Source of the DNA: Bradyrhizobium lupini
GTDB taxonomy: Bacteria > Pseudomonadota > Alphaproteobacteria > Rhizobiales > Xanthobacteraceae
Direction of reading: 5' to 3'
Assembly (NCBI RefSeq): GCF_040939785.1
Contig: NZ_CP162553.1
Coordinates: 6,653,001-6,717,000 of the forward strand
Length of the DNA: 64,000 nucleotides
The notes beneath the pieces were generated by a model. That model saw nothing but the letters and a program-made list of their open reading frames with translations, was not told the origin of the DNA and made no database searches. This document shows positions 54,560 through 63,399 of the stretch, piece after piece; within the stretch, counting starts at the first letter, position 1; every line of letters begins with the position of its first letter. The position numbers and the translations under genes are program-made.

Positions 54560-55054
54560 TCAGCCGCGCGAGCGCTTGCGTGCACTGGCATGGACACGAT
54601 GCCGTGCAGGTTTCCTGCGGGTAACTGAGGGAGTCTCCGCCTCGCTCGCCCGGGCGCTGGCAAAGGATTGCCGCAGGCCATCGATGGACTCGTTGAGTGT
54701 CGTGACCTGCTCGGACAGACGCTTGGTGTCGGCCTGCTGGAATGCGAGCAAGCGCTTCACACTCTGGAGCTGGTCTTGCACGACCTGGAGCTGGTCAATC
54801 GATTCCTGCTGGGTTGCCTCCAGCCCCTTGGTCTTCTCGACCAGCTGCTCGGATGCCTGTGCGGTGCGAGCCTGCAGCTGCCGCGACGCCACCACCCGGT
54901 CGGTCTCAGGGGCCGCACCGGTATAGGCACGCCAGATCGCGATCGAGGTCACCCCCGCGATCAGGAGCAGGAGCGCGGCGGCGGTCAGCGCGATAGGCTG
55001 GGCGCCAAGGCGAAGGAGGGGATGGGACCGTGTGTCCTCTGCGAGATCGATCAT
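54560..55054 (-). CDS. Membrane-anchored coiled-coil protein
   Basis: The 164-residue protein has one membrane helix (about 22-44, IALTAAALLLLIAGVTSIAIW) and a long coiled-coil region (about 55-125; VASRQLQARTAQASEQLVEK to QQADTKRLSEQVTTLNESID). A basic Arg/Lys/His tail follows. The frame extends upstream to 55102 but the ATG at 55054 fits better. The function is unknown; it could tether a cell-envelope or cell-division complex. Confidence 0.65.
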   Translation of the reverse strand: MIDLAEDTRSHPLLRLGAQPIALTAAALLLLIAGVTSIAIWRAYTGAAPETDRVVASRQLQARTAQASEQLVEKTKGLEATQQESIDQLQVVQDQLQSVKRLLAFQQADTKRLSEQVTTLNESIDGLRQSFASARASEAETPSVTRRKPARHRVHASARKRSRG

Positions 55055-55173
55055 CGCTGACAAAACCCAAATTGAAACTTGGTGAGTGGCGAAGACCGGC
55101 AACCTGAGGTTACCGGGGCGTCCCGAAAGCGTTACGTGTCGGCAAGGAATGGGACCAAAAAGAGGCTAAGAGC

Positions 55174-55208
55174 AAAAAAACCAACAATCAGGATGCCTTA
55201 GGGCATCC
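55174..55208 (-). terminator. Terminator of the polyamine-type ABC/racemase operon
   Basis: On the minus strand GGATGCC pairs with GGCATCC (stem 55191-55208) and is followed after ten bases by TTTTTTT (55174-55180). It lies 22 bp after the racemase stop. Confidence 0.6.
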
Positions 55209-55230
55209 GTGCCCCCGTCAGAGGCAGAGA

Positions 55231-55962
55231 TCAGGGCTGAAACAGCGAAAACGGACCGGAATAGGTCTTCGAGCGCGGCGCCGCGTAGGGCCCGAGCCGG
55301 GAGGTCTTCAGTCCCAGTCGCACCAGTGATTCTGCCAAGGTCACCGCGGCGGCGACGCCGTCGATCACGGGCAGGCTGTGTGTGGCGGCGAGTTCATTGG
55401 CGAGATCGGCCATGCCGGCGCAACCGAGCACGATGGCCTCTGCGCGATCGTCGCGGATCGCGGCCGTGATTTCCGTAGAGATTTTTGCGAGCGCATCGGT
55501 GTTGCGCTCCTCGAGCGCGAGCACCGGCACCTCGGCGGCGCGGACGCGCGCGCAGCGTTCGGCGAGGCCGTATTTCCGCAAATTATGCTCGATCGGCACG
55601 ATGGAGACACCGAGCGTCGTCACCACGGCGAAGCGCGCGGCAATCAGGCTCGCCATGTGGAAGCCGGCCTCGCCAATGCCGATCACTGGTGCCCTTGCCG
55701 CAGCGCGCGCGGCGTCGAGGCCGGTGTCGTCGAAGCAGGCGATGACATGCGCATCCGCGCCGTCGCGGTCGGCCTCGCGGATGCAGCCGAGCATGCCCGG
55801 CACCGCGAACGCCTCGTCGTAAAATCCCTCGATCGAGACCGGGCCCATCGTGGGCTGGCGCGCATCGATCACGGTGTCGGGCAGGGCGACCGCGCGCGCG
55901 GCAGCGGCGATCTTCACCGTCATGGACGCAGTGGTGTTGGGATTGACGACGTGAAGCCGCAT
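55231..55962 (-). CDS. Asp/Glu/hydantoin racemase
   Basis: The 243-residue protein has the racemase fold MRLHVVNPNTTASMTVKIA and both catalytic Cys: IACFDDTGLDA and LGCAGMADLANEL. It would racemise hydantoins or amino acids by two-base chemistry. The start 55962 is 20 bp after the ABC permease; the frame opens much farther upstream but is not coding there. As the last gene of a polyamine-type ABC operon, it probably acts on the imported compound. Confidence 0.88.
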   Translation of the reverse strand: MRLHVVNPNTTASMTVKIAAAARAVALPDTVIDARQPTMGPVSIEGFYDEAFAVPGMLGCIREADRDGADAHVIACFDDTGLDAARAAARAPVIGIGEAGFHMASLIAARFAVVTTLGVSIVPIEHNLRKYGLAERCARVRAAEVPVLALEERNTDALAKISTEITAAIRDDRAEAIVLGCAGMADLANELAATHSLPVIDGVAAAVTLAESLVRLGLKTSRLGPYAAPRSKTYSGPFSLFQP

Positions 55963-55982
55963 CGGATCAGACAAGCCCCTTC

Positions 55983-56861
55983 TCAGACAAGCCCTTTGCC
56001 GGCGTCCGAGCCTTTGGCCGCCTGTCGCTTGTTGAGCATGTGGATGGTGCCAAGCGCAAGCGCGATCACCGTGAACGAGACGGCCGAGATCACGGTGCCG
56101 AGCGCATAGATGTCGGGGTTCGTCACGGTGGTGGTGAGGCCCTGGAGATCGAGAGGCAGCGTGTTCACCGCCCCGATCGCCTGGCTGGAACGCGCGAGTT
56201 CGTCCCAGGACAGTGTGAAGCCGAACAGTCCAATGCCGATCACGGAGGGCAGGATGATCGGCAGCACGACATGACGGAACGCCTGCCACGGTGTCGCACC
56301 GAGATCGCGCGCGGCTTCCTCGAGCCTGGGATCGAAGCGATTGAAGATCGCGAACATGATGAGAAGGCCGAACGGCAGCGTCCAGGTCAGATGTGCACCG
56401 AGGCCCGAGGTGAGCAGACCCATCGAGGTCTCGAAATTCTCGTTCCAATGCGCCTTGATCAGATCGTCGATGATGCGGAATTCAAGCGAGATGCCGAGCG
56501 AGGTGATGATCGAGGGCACGATGAGGCTCGCGATCGCGGAGTAGAACAGGATGCTTTGCGCCTTGAACTTGCGGCGAAACGCCATGCCCGCTGCGACCGA
56601 CAGCACGACGGTGACGATCATCACGATAATGCCAAGCAGCAGCGAACGGCGGAAGGCGGCGCCGAGATCGACGATGCCGGTGCCCTGGAACAATTTTGCG
56701 ATCCAGAAAGTCGATACACCGTTCATCGGGAAGGTGAGGCCGCCCTGCGGTCCCTGGAACGACAGCACATAGATCGCGATCATCGGGCCGTAGAGGAACA
56801 GCGTGTAGGCCGCGAAGAAGATCGCGAGCACGTAGAAAGAGCGCGGGCGTCCTTCCTTCAT
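55983..56861 (-). CDS. Spermidine/putrescine-type ABC transporter permease (PotC-like)
   Basis: The 292-residue permease has about six membrane helices and the EAA loop RLEEAARDLGATPWQAFRHVVLPIILPS typical of PotC-type permeases. It is coupled to the upstream permease (stop three bases before its start) and to the racemase downstream. It forms the membrane channel with that permease. Confidence 0.92.
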   Translation of the reverse strand: MKEGRPRSFYVLAIFFAAYTLFLYGPMIAIYVLSFQGPQGGLTFPMNGVSTFWIAKLFQGTGIVDLGAAFRRSLLLGIIVMIVTVVLSVAAGMAFRRKFKAQSILFYSAIASLIVPSIITSLGISLEFRIIDDLIKAHWNENFETSMGLLTSGLGAHLTWTLPFGLLIMFAIFNRFDPRLEEAARDLGATPWQAFRHVVLPIILPSVIGIGLFGFTLSWDELARSSQAIGAVNTLPLDLQGLTTTVTNPDIYALGTVISAVSFTVIALALGTIHMLNKRQAAKGSDAGKGLV

Positions 56862-56864
56862 GCT

Positions 56865-57824
56865 CTAGAGCTCCTTCTTGATGTCGACGATACGCGACAT
56901 CATGGTGATGATCAGGAACGTGATGACGAGCAGGATCACGGCATTGGCCGCTGCTGCCGGGAATTGCAGCGCATTCACCCGCGTCTCGATGATCTTGCCG
57001 GCGGCCGCGATCTGCTGCCCGCCCATCACGCCGATGGTGATGAAGTCGCCCATCACGATGGTGATGACGAAGATCGAGCCGATCACGATGCCGGGTTTTG
57101 CCAGGGGAATGATGACGTTGACGAGCGTCTGGAAACCGGTCGCCCCGGCGTCATAGGCGGCCTCGATGAGCGATTTGTCGATGCGAACCATTGAGTTGAA
57201 GATCGGCACCACCATGAAGAAGGTGAAGAGGTGCACCAGCGCCAGCACCACGGAGAATTCGGAGAACAGCAGCCATTCAACGGGATGGTTGATCAGCCCC
57301 GTCTTCACCAAGCCTGAGTTGACAAGGCCATTGCGCCCGAGCAGCGGAATCCAGGCGATCATGCGGATCACGTTGGAGGTCCAGAACGGGATCGTGCAGA
57401 GCAGCGACAGTCCCATCTGCCAAGTTTTCGACTTGACGTGAAAGGCGAGGAAGTAGGCGACCCAGAAGCCGATGAAGAGTGTGATGACCCACACGATGAA
57501 ACAAAGCTTCAGCGTCTTCAGATAAGTCTTGGCGATCGTGCAGAGATCGGGGAGCTGCGCGATGCAGCCCTCGAACGTGTCGGTGTAGCCGCGGCCCGAG
57601 AAGGCCGGCAGCAACTGGTATTCGTTGTAGTCCCAGAACGAGACGATGACGACGAAGACGAGCGGGATCAGGAAGAAGGCGAGGAACACCAGCATCATCG
57701 GCCCGGCCTGGAGCCAGGAGATGAAGGAGGGTGACAGCCGCGCCGCTTTGCTGCGGCGCGCCGTCTCCGATCCCCGGACCAGGTCCGGAGATGCCTGTTG
57801 CAAAATGTCCTCCGACGTGTCCAT
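56865..57824 (-). CDS. Spermidine/putrescine-type ABC transporter permease (PotB-like)
   Basis: The 319-residue permease has an N-terminal cytosolic segment, about six helices and the EAA loop KSLIEAAYDAGATGFQTLVNVIIPLAKPG. The motif FWTSNVIRMIAWIPLLGRNG is typical of PotB. Its start follows the binding-protein stop by four bases, indicating one transcript. Confidence 0.92.
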   Translation of the reverse strand: MDTSEDILQQASPDLVRGSETARRSKAARLSPSFISWLQAGPMMLVFLAFFLIPLVFVVIVSFWDYNEYQLLPAFSGRGYTDTFEGCIAQLPDLCTIAKTYLKTLKLCFIVWVITLFIGFWVAYFLAFHVKSKTWQMGLSLLCTIPFWTSNVIRMIAWIPLLGRNGLVNSGLVKTGLINHPVEWLLFSEFSVVLALVHLFTFFMVVPIFNSMVRIDKSLIEAAYDAGATGFQTLVNVIIPLAKPGIVIGSIFVITIVMGDFITIGVMGGQQIAAAGKIIETRVNALQFPAAAANAVILLVITFLIITMMSRIVDIKKEL

Positions 57825-57828
57825 CAGA

Positions 57829-59118
57829 TTACGCCGCGATGAACTCGTTCCACTTGCGGACCATGTAGTCGTTCTCGTCCATCACGGCGTTCCAGCACGC
57901 GACGCCGCCCATGCGGTCCTCGTAGGAGCCGCCGTCGCGCACGGCGCCAGCCTTCTCGAGCAGCGAGCCGTCGGGCGCCTTGATGTCCTTCTCGGCCGCC
58001 TTGCCTTCCATCCAATAGGCCCACTCGTAAGGCTCCATATGCGCCTTCGCGGTGGAGAGCACGGCCGAGTAGTAGCCCTGGCGGTTGAGATAGGCGCCGG
58101 CATAGCCGGACAGGAACCAGTTGACGAACTCATAGGCCCATTCGAGCTTCGCACCCGAGACGCCCTTGGAGACGCAGAAGCCGGAGGCCCAGGAGCGATA
58201 GCCTTCCTTGAGCGGCTGGAAGGTGCAGGCAATCCCCATCGAGCGGACCTTCGTCACCGCCGGCGACCACATCGACTGGATCACGGTCTCGCCCGAGGCC
58301 ATCAGGTTGACGCTCTCGTTGAAGTCTTTCCAGAAGGCGCGGAACTGGCCCGCCTTCTTGGCCTCGGTCATCACCTTCATGGTGAGATCGATCTCTTCCT
58401 TGGTCATGTTGCCCTTGTCGGCATATTTGTACTTGCCGGTGGCTTCCACGACCATCGCGGCATCCATGATGCCGATCGAGGGGATGTTGAGGATCGAGGC
58501 CTTGCCCTTGAACTCGGGGTTGAGCAGCTCGGCCCACGAGCTGATCGGACGCTTGATGATATCGGGGCGAATGCCGAGCGTGTCGGCGTTGTAGACGGTC
58601 GGGATCAGCGTGACGAACTCGGTGGCAGACGTCGCGAACTTCTTGGAGTCCTTGCCTTCGAGATAGAGCACCTTCCAGGGTGCGGTGCCCTGGCCGCCGA
58701 TCTTCTTGCCGCCGGGCGTGACGCCCTTGGTGAAGACCGGCGTGATGTTGTCGAATTCCTTGATCTTCCTCGCGTCGAGGGCAAGGATGTTGCCCGACGG
58801 CACGATCTTCTTTAGCGCGAAATATTCGGTGTCCAGCACGTCGAAGGAATTCGGCTGGGTCATCACGCGCTTGGTGACGTCGTCGGTGGTCGCGGTGATA
58901 TATTCGATCTTGATGCCGGTGTCCTTCAGGCACTGCTTGGAGATCTCGTCACCCTCGTTCACTGCGGTGCCGAGATAGCGCAGCACCTTCGGCTCGGCCG
59001 ACATTACATAGGGAAAGCCTGTGATGGCGCCGGAGCCCGCGGCAAGTCCGGCGAGACCCGCGGTGCTCTTCAGTAGCGTGCGGCGGCTAAGGCCCTTCTT
59101 CCTGGTCGTTTCGGTCAT
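57829..59118 (-). CDS. Spermidine/putrescine-type ABC substrate-binding protein
   Basis: The 429-residue protein starts with a Tat-type signal (LSRRTLLKSTAGLAGLAAGS) and has the type-2 periplasmic binding fold: TQPNSFDVLDTEYFALKK, LNIPSIGIMDAAMVVEATG and SIGIACTFQPLKEGYRSWA. It would bind a polyamine or an amide-like compound. I set the start at the ATG at 59118; the frame opens at 59142. It is the second gene of the operon, 42 bp after the ATPase. Confidence 0.9.
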   Translation of the reverse strand: MTETTRKKGLSRRTLLKSTAGLAGLAAGSGAITGFPYVMSAEPKVLRYLGTAVNEGDEISKQCLKDTGIKIEYITATTDDVTKRVMTQPNSFDVLDTEYFALKKIVPSGNILALDARKIKEFDNITPVFTKGVTPGGKKIGGQGTAPWKVLYLEGKDSKKFATSATEFVTLIPTVYNADTLGIRPDIIKRPISSWAELLNPEFKGKASILNIPSIGIMDAAMVVEATGKYKYADKGNMTKEEIDLTMKVMTEAKKAGQFRAFWKDFNESVNLMASGETVIQSMWSPAVTKVRSMGIACTFQPLKEGYRSWASGFCVSKGVSGAKLEWAYEFVNWFLSGYAGAYLNRQGYYSAVLSTAKAHMEPYEWAYWMEGKAAEKDIKAPDGSLLEKAGAVRDGGSYEDRMGGVACWNAVMDENDYMVRKWNEFIAA

Positions 59119-59160
59119 ATCACTCACTCCTCTGTTGCGCATTCCGGTGATTGATCGGCG

Positions 59161-60147
59161 CTATTGCAGACGTTGCGCCTTGGCGGGATCCCAGATGGCC
59201 AGCACGCGATCGCCCGGCCGGAACTGGTGGACGTCGAAGGCGGCCTCGGGAAGGTGGGAAAAAAGGGCGGTCCCGTCGTCGAGCGTGAGCGAGACGGCGA
59301 TGTAGGAGCCCTGGTACTCGGTCTGGGTCAGTAGCGCGGGCGCGCCGAAGGCGCCGTCAGTGAACGGCGCGATGCCGAGCTGATCGGCGCGCACGGCGAT
59401 GAGTTTGCCTGCGTCGCTGAGGACGTTGTGACCGCCGATGAAGCGCGCCACGAATTCGGTGCGGGGGTGATGGAAGATGTCGCGGGCGCTTCCCTGCTGT
59501 TCGATCCTGCCCTGGTTCATCACCACGATGTGGTCGGCCAGCGCCATCGCCTCTTCCTGGCCGTGCGTGACCTGAACGAAGCTGATGCCGAGTTCGCGCT
59601 GTAGCCGCTTCAATTCGCCGCGCATCCTAACCCGCAGGAACGGATCGAGTGCCGAGAGCGGCTCGTCGAGCAACAGGATCTGCGGCTCGGTGATCAGCGC
59701 GCGGGCGAGTGCGACGCGCTGCTGCTGGCCGCCGGACAGCTGTGCGGGGAGGCGGGCCGCATAGGGCGTCATCGCCACCAGCTCGAGCAACTCGCCGGCG
59801 CGCTTGTGCCGCGTCGCCCGGTCGATGCCGCGCATTTTCAGGGCAAACGCCACGTTGTCGAGCACGGTGAGGTGCGGAAACAGCGCGTAGGACTGGAACA
59901 TCATCGCCGTGCCGCGCTTGGCGGGTTCGAGATCCGTGACGTTCTGCGGACCCAGGATGATGTCGCCTTCGCTGACGGCCTCGTGGCCGGCGATCATGCG
60001 TAAGGTCGAGGTCTTGCCGCAGCCGGAGGGGCCGAGCAGGCAACAATAGGTGCCGGCCGGGATCTTCAAATTGACGGTGTCGACCGCCAGCGTCGTGTCG
60101 TAGCGCTTGGTGACGGCGACCAGTTCGAGGGCGGCGGGAGTGGCCAT
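59161..60147 (-). CDS. Spermidine/putrescine-type ABC ATP-binding protein (PotA-like)
   Basis: The 328-residue ATPase has Walker A LGPSGCGKTSTL, signature LSGGQQQR, Walker B ILLLDEPLSALD and the H-loop QVTHGQEEAMALAD. A C-terminal TOBE domain (about 240-325) follows. It energises the two permeases. The ATG at 60147 fits the family; the frame continues upstream without support. It is the first gene of the operon and is divergent from the GntR regulator. Confidence 0.94.
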   Translation of the reverse strand: MATPAALELVAVTKRYDTTLAVDTVNLKIPAGTYCCLLGPSGCGKTSTLRMIAGHEAVSEGDIILGPQNVTDLEPAKRGTAMMFQSYALFPHLTVLDNVAFALKMRGIDRATRHKRAGELLELVAMTPYAARLPAQLSGGQQQRVALARALITEPQILLLDEPLSALDPFLRVRMRGELKRLQRELGISFVQVTHGQEEAMALADHIVVMNQGRIEQQGSARDIFHHPRTEFVARFIGGHNVLSDAGKLIAVRADQLGIAPFTDGAFGAPALLTQTEYQGSYIAVSLTLDDGTALFSHLPEAAFDVHQFRPGDRVLAIWDPAKAQRLQ

Positions 60148-60328
60148 GGCGTGTCCGGGGCGAGGGCGATGCTGCGCCTCTCTCCGCAAGGTCCATGCCA
60201 ATCGCGCTTGAATCGTTCTCGGCCGGCCGAATTCCAAAACAGTGCAGCGGAGTCAGATCGTTAGATCGAATCCCACGGGCTTGGGCGGTTCGCTGCCTTC
60301 GCAGTTGCGTGCACACAAAACAGGCGCG

Positions 60329-60361
60329 GATTGTATAAAGTTTCGCCTGTGATTGGATACA
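60329..60361. promoter_or_regulatory. Paired GATTG-ATA repeats in the ABC/GntR intergenic region
   Basis: GATTGTATA (60329-60337) and GATTGGATA (60351-60359) are direct repeats eight of nine bases alike, 22 bp apart. TGTAT (60332-60336) and ATACA (60357-60361) also form an outer inverted pair. They lie 52 bp before the GntR start and 180 bp before the ATPase gene. Operator use by the GntR protein is inferred. Confidence 0.45.
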
Positions 60362-60412
60362 GCTGGTCGATTAGGATTCAACGCCCTCGTCGACGATCGA
60401 GTCCTCACCCCC

Positions 60413-61120
60413 ATGGCCGTCAAGTCCCGACCGAAATCCGACGCGCCAGATGCGAGCGATCGCGTCAGCCGCATCCGGGAAGGTGTGACTGCGGCGATCC
60501 TCGAGCATCGCCTGTTGCCCGGCACGAAACTCGGCGAGGACGAGATCGGCGAGATCTACGGAGCAAGCCGAACGCTGGTTCGCACCGCGCTGCAACAGCT
60601 CGCGCATGAAGGCATCGTCAACATCGAGAAGAACCGCGGCGCCTTCGTCGCGCGGCCGACGCCTGCGGACGCCCGCGAAGTGTTCGAGGCGCGCCGCCTG
60701 ATCGAGCCGACAATCGTCGATCACGCCGTTGACGCGGTGTCGCCGGCCTGGATCGGGCGTCTCCAGCGGCATCTTGCCGAGGAGCGCGAGGCGGAGCTGC
60801 GTGGCGATGCGCGTGCTTCGGTCCGCCTCTCCGGCGACTTCCATCGACTCGTCGCCGAGATGAGTGGCCACAGCATCTATCTTGGTTTTCTCAAGGAGCT
60901 GATCGCGCGCTCCTCGCTGATCATCCTGCTCTACCGCCGGCACGACACGCCGGCCTGCGGCACCGATCATCACGCCGGAATCGTCTCCGCGATCCGCAAA
61001 TGCGACAGGGAGGCCGCGCGCGCGCAGATGTTGTCGCATCTGAACGAGATCGAGGCCGAGCTGTTCCTGAAGGATCCCGCCGCCGACGAGTTGCGGCTCG
61101 CGGACGTGCTCGGGGTCTGA
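60413..61120 (+). CDS. GntR/FCD-family transcriptional regulator
   Basis: The 235-residue protein has the GntR winged helix (about 15-75, GVTAAILEHRLLPGTKLGEDEIGEIYGASRTLVRTALQQLAHEG). An FCD effector domain (about 85-225) follows, with metal-type His and Asp in DFHRLVAEMSGHS and TDHHAGIVSAI. Such regulators sense organic acids, amino acids or their lactones. The ATG at 60413 is preferred; an upstream TTG at 60353 is unlikely. It reads away from the ABC operon. Confidence 0.88.
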   Translation: MAVKSRPKSDAPDASDRVSRIREGVTAAILEHRLLPGTKLGEDEIGEIYGASRTLVRTALQQLAHEGIVNIEKNRGAFVARPTPADAREVFEARRLIEPTIVDHAVDAVSPAWIGRLQRHLAEEREAELRGDARASVRLSGDFHRLVAEMSGHSIYLGFLKELIARSSLIILLYRRHDTPACGTDHHAGIVSAIRKCDREAARAQMLSHLNEIEAELFLKDPAADELRLADVLGV

Positions 61121-61160
61121 CCTCCAGGAGGTGTCCGCACCCGGCTGGGCGCGGCGACGG

Positions 61161-62138
61161 CTATTGCGGCTCCAACCCGAGAGTCTTGATCGACTCGAGC
61201 CAGACCGGCCCTTCCTTTTCGTAGAGCGCAATCGAGGATGCGCGATCTATGGCCGGCTGGTCGACGCCGAAGGCATCGAGCAGCTTCTGCACGCGCTCCG
61301 TCTTGCCGCCTTCGACCATCAGCTTGGCGAGCATGTCGATCCGGTCTGCCGGTATCGCAGCGGGCGCCACCAGCGCGGTAAAACTGATGAGCTGGAAGAC
61401 ATTGCCCGTGACCCCTTGCTCAGCAAATGTCCTGGTCTCGGGCAGCTTCTTCATGCGCACCGGTGTCGGCACGGCAATCGGGCGGCCGATGCCGGTATCG
61501 AGCACCGGCAGCGCGGCCTGATAGCTGCCGACCGCCGCCTGGATCACCCCGGCGGCCAAATCCTGCCACATCGGCGCTTCGCCGCGGTAATGCACGATGG
61601 AAATGTCGAGACCGAATTGCCGGTTGAGCTCGGCGATCGCAATATGTGCGAACGAGCCGATGCCGTACGAGCCGGCCGTGACCTTGTTGCCACGTGCGTA
61701 CGCGACGAACTCTTCGATCGTCTTTGCATTGGTGGCGGAATGGACCACCAGCGGCAGATGCCCCGAAGGCGTCATGGCGACGATCGTGAAATCCTTGTCC
61801 GGATCATAGGCCAGCGATTTCAACAACAGCCGGTTACCGAGCAAGGTGGACGAGATCGTGTACATCAGCGTGTAGCCGTCGGCCGGGGAATCCTTCACCG
61901 ACTGTGCCGCCAGCGCACCGCTGGCTCCGGTTTTGTTTTCGACAATGACCGGCTGGCCAAGCTTCTGCGAGATATAGTCGCCATAGGCGCGGGCGAAGGC
62001 ATCGGTGATGCCGCCTGCCGGCGTGGAGACGACGATCCTGATTGCCCGGGTCGGCCAGGCTTCGGCCAAAGCCGTTTCAGAAGCGGCCATCGTCAGGCAT
62101 GCCATCGCGGCAGCCCAAATTCTCGCGGATGTCCGCAC
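61161..62138 (-). CDS. Tripartite tricarboxylate transporter (Bug-type) substrate-binding protein
   Basis: The 325-residue protein has a signal peptide (SARIWAAAMACLTMAASETALA|E) and the TctC/Bug motifs WPTRAIRIVVSTPAGGITDAFARAYGDYISQKLGQPVIVENKTGASG and GSFAHIAIAELNRQFGLDI. It binds a carboxylate in the periplasm. The GTG at 62138 has GGGGAGG at the ideal distance, while upstream ATGs have none. No tctA/tctB membrane genes lie nearby, as is usual for the many orphan Bug proteins. Confidence 0.9.
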   Translation of the reverse strand: MRTSARIWAAAMACLTMAASETALAEAWPTRAIRIVVSTPAGGITDAFARAYGDYISQKLGQPVIVENKTGASGALAAQSVKDSPADGYTLMYTISSTLLGNRLLLKSLAYDPDKDFTIVAMTPSGHLPLVVHSATNAKTIEEFVAYARGNKVTAGSYGIGSFAHIAIAELNRQFGLDISIVHYRGEAPMWQDLAAGVIQAAVGSYQAALPVLDTGIGRPIAVPTPVRMKKLPETRTFAEQGVTGNVFQLISFTALVAPAAIPADRIDMLAKLMVEGGKTERVQKLLDAFGVDQPAIDRASSIALYEKEGPVWLESIKTLGLEPQ

Positions 62139-62236
62139 TTCGGCCTCCCCTTTTCCCTGTGTCATTGGGCAGCCGGCAGCCGCCTGCAACGAGGTGTCAC
62201 ACGGGCAGGAAGGGGGGTCAAGAAATCAAAATATCG

Positions 62237-62251
62237 TTTCACTGTGTGAAA
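62237..62251. promoter_or_regulatory. Perfect dyad before the Bug-type gene, probable IclR operator
   Basis: TTTCAC-TGT-GTGAAA is a perfect 6-bp inverted repeat with a 3-bp centre. It lies between the IclR gene stop (62255) and the binding-protein start, 99 bp upstream of the latter. IclR proteins often bind such short dyads. Binding is inferred. Confidence 0.55.
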
Positions 62252-62254
62252 TGA

Positions 62255-63067
62255 TCATCGCCGACCTGCAGGAGAACCCGGCGCAGCAAGCTTGGCACCG
62301 AGCGCCTCGGCAAGTGCGGAAGCGACCTTCTTCATCGGCGGTACGAAGCGCCGCACACCGTCCTCCAGACCGACCGCCTCGCGAAGCATCATCACGTTCA
62401 TGCTGCCGAACAGGCGATTCCGCAAAACGACGGGTACGCCGATCGCCCACACTGCGCCCCCGAAGACGCGGCGGCTGTAGGTCTCGTCCATGACTGCGAA
62501 CCCCGCGCTACGGATCGTGCGCAGCACTTTGGCAAGTCTGCCGGGATTGCGCGCCAGATCGTTCCAGGGCTCCGGACCAAGGGCCAGCCGTGCGGCAATG
62601 CGCTCCTGCTCGGCGGGTTCGCAGAAGGCGAGATAGGCGCGTCCCATCGAGGTGCCGAGGACGGGAAAGCGAAAACCCGGCGGGCGGCTGAACAGCAGCG
62701 ATCCATCGACGCGCGTCGTGTGGGCGATGACCATGGACTCCTGATCGAGCACCGCGATGTCTGACGGCCAATGGATCTGCTTGCGGAATTTGTTCAGGAT
62801 GGGTTCGGCGATGCCGCCAATCCAGGTCGGCTCATCATAGCCTGCGCTGAGCAGCAGCGCCCGTCCCGTCGGCGCGTAGCTGGCCGGCTCGGTACGACGT
62901 ACCACATAACCTTCATGTTCCAGCGTCTCGAGCATGCGGACGATCGTTGACTTGTTCAGCCCCGTCGCCTTGTGCAGCGAGCCGACGGTCGACTGCCGTT
63001 CCTGATTGATCACCCGAAGGACTTCGAGGCCCCTGGACAACGCGATGACGGGACGGAACGACGTCAT
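62255..63067 (-). CDS. IclR-family transcriptional regulator
   Basis: The 270-residue protein has the IclR N-terminal winged helix (about 7-70, ALSRGLEVLRVINQERQSTVGSLHKATGLNKSTIVRMLETLEHEGYV) and a GAF-like effector domain (about 80-255) with FGGAVWAIGVPVVLRNRLFGSMNVMM. The effector is probably a carboxylate related to the ligand of the adjacent Bug-type protein, but that is inference. It may repress or activate that gene through the dyad at 62237. Confidence 0.9.
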   Translation of the reverse strand: MTSFRPVIALSRGLEVLRVINQERQSTVGSLHKATGLNKSTIVRMLETLEHEGYVVRRTEPASYAPTGRALLLSAGYDEPTWIGGIAEPILNKFRKQIHWPSDIAVLDQESMVIAHTTRVDGSLLFSRPPGFRFPVLGTSMGRAYLAFCEPAEQERIAARLALGPEPWNDLARNPGRLAKVLRTIRSAGFAVMDETYSRRVFGGAVWAIGVPVVLRNRLFGSMNVMMLREAVGLEDGVRRFVPPMKKVASALAEALGAKLAAPGSPAGRR

Positions 63068-63399
63068 GCCAACTCCTTGTGATTGCCTGTGCCGCTAGCC
63101 GATGAAGCAACGGCCGGAGGGACAGGGCAGCGCGCTCGACGCCATCGCCACCGATTGCGGGAAGGTTGGCATGAGTCAAGCTCGCTGACGCGTTCATCTC
63201 GGTTTCGAGAAGGGCGGGATTCGCAGTCAACTCGATCGCTTGCTGTGCCCAGCGGCAATTTAGTTCCTGTGGTCAAGCTGGATTGTGCGCTCCCAGCCTC
63301 GTGTGGACGGCAGGGCGCTGCGACGTCACGTGACTATTCCTCGCGAGCCACACCGGCTATAGGATGGCGCTCTGTCATCGAACTGTCATGTTACCGTAA
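63068..63399. other. Intergenic region with a PHO box, no gene supported
   Basis: This 332-bp divergent region separates the IclR gene from the CYTH gene. Apart from the PHO-box tandem repeat at 63372-63389 I see no RNA or open coding signal. Its only notable other feature is a GTCACGTGAC palindrome at 63325-63334, in GACGTCACGTGACTATTCC. Confidence 0.5.
63372..63389 (+). promoter_or_regulatory. PHO box (PhoB site)
   Basis: CTGTCAT-CGAA-CTGTCAT is an exact tandem 7-bp repeat with the canonical 4-bp spacer of a PHO box. It lies 11 bp before the ATG at 63400. PhoB binding is inferred from the consensus. Confidence 0.75.
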
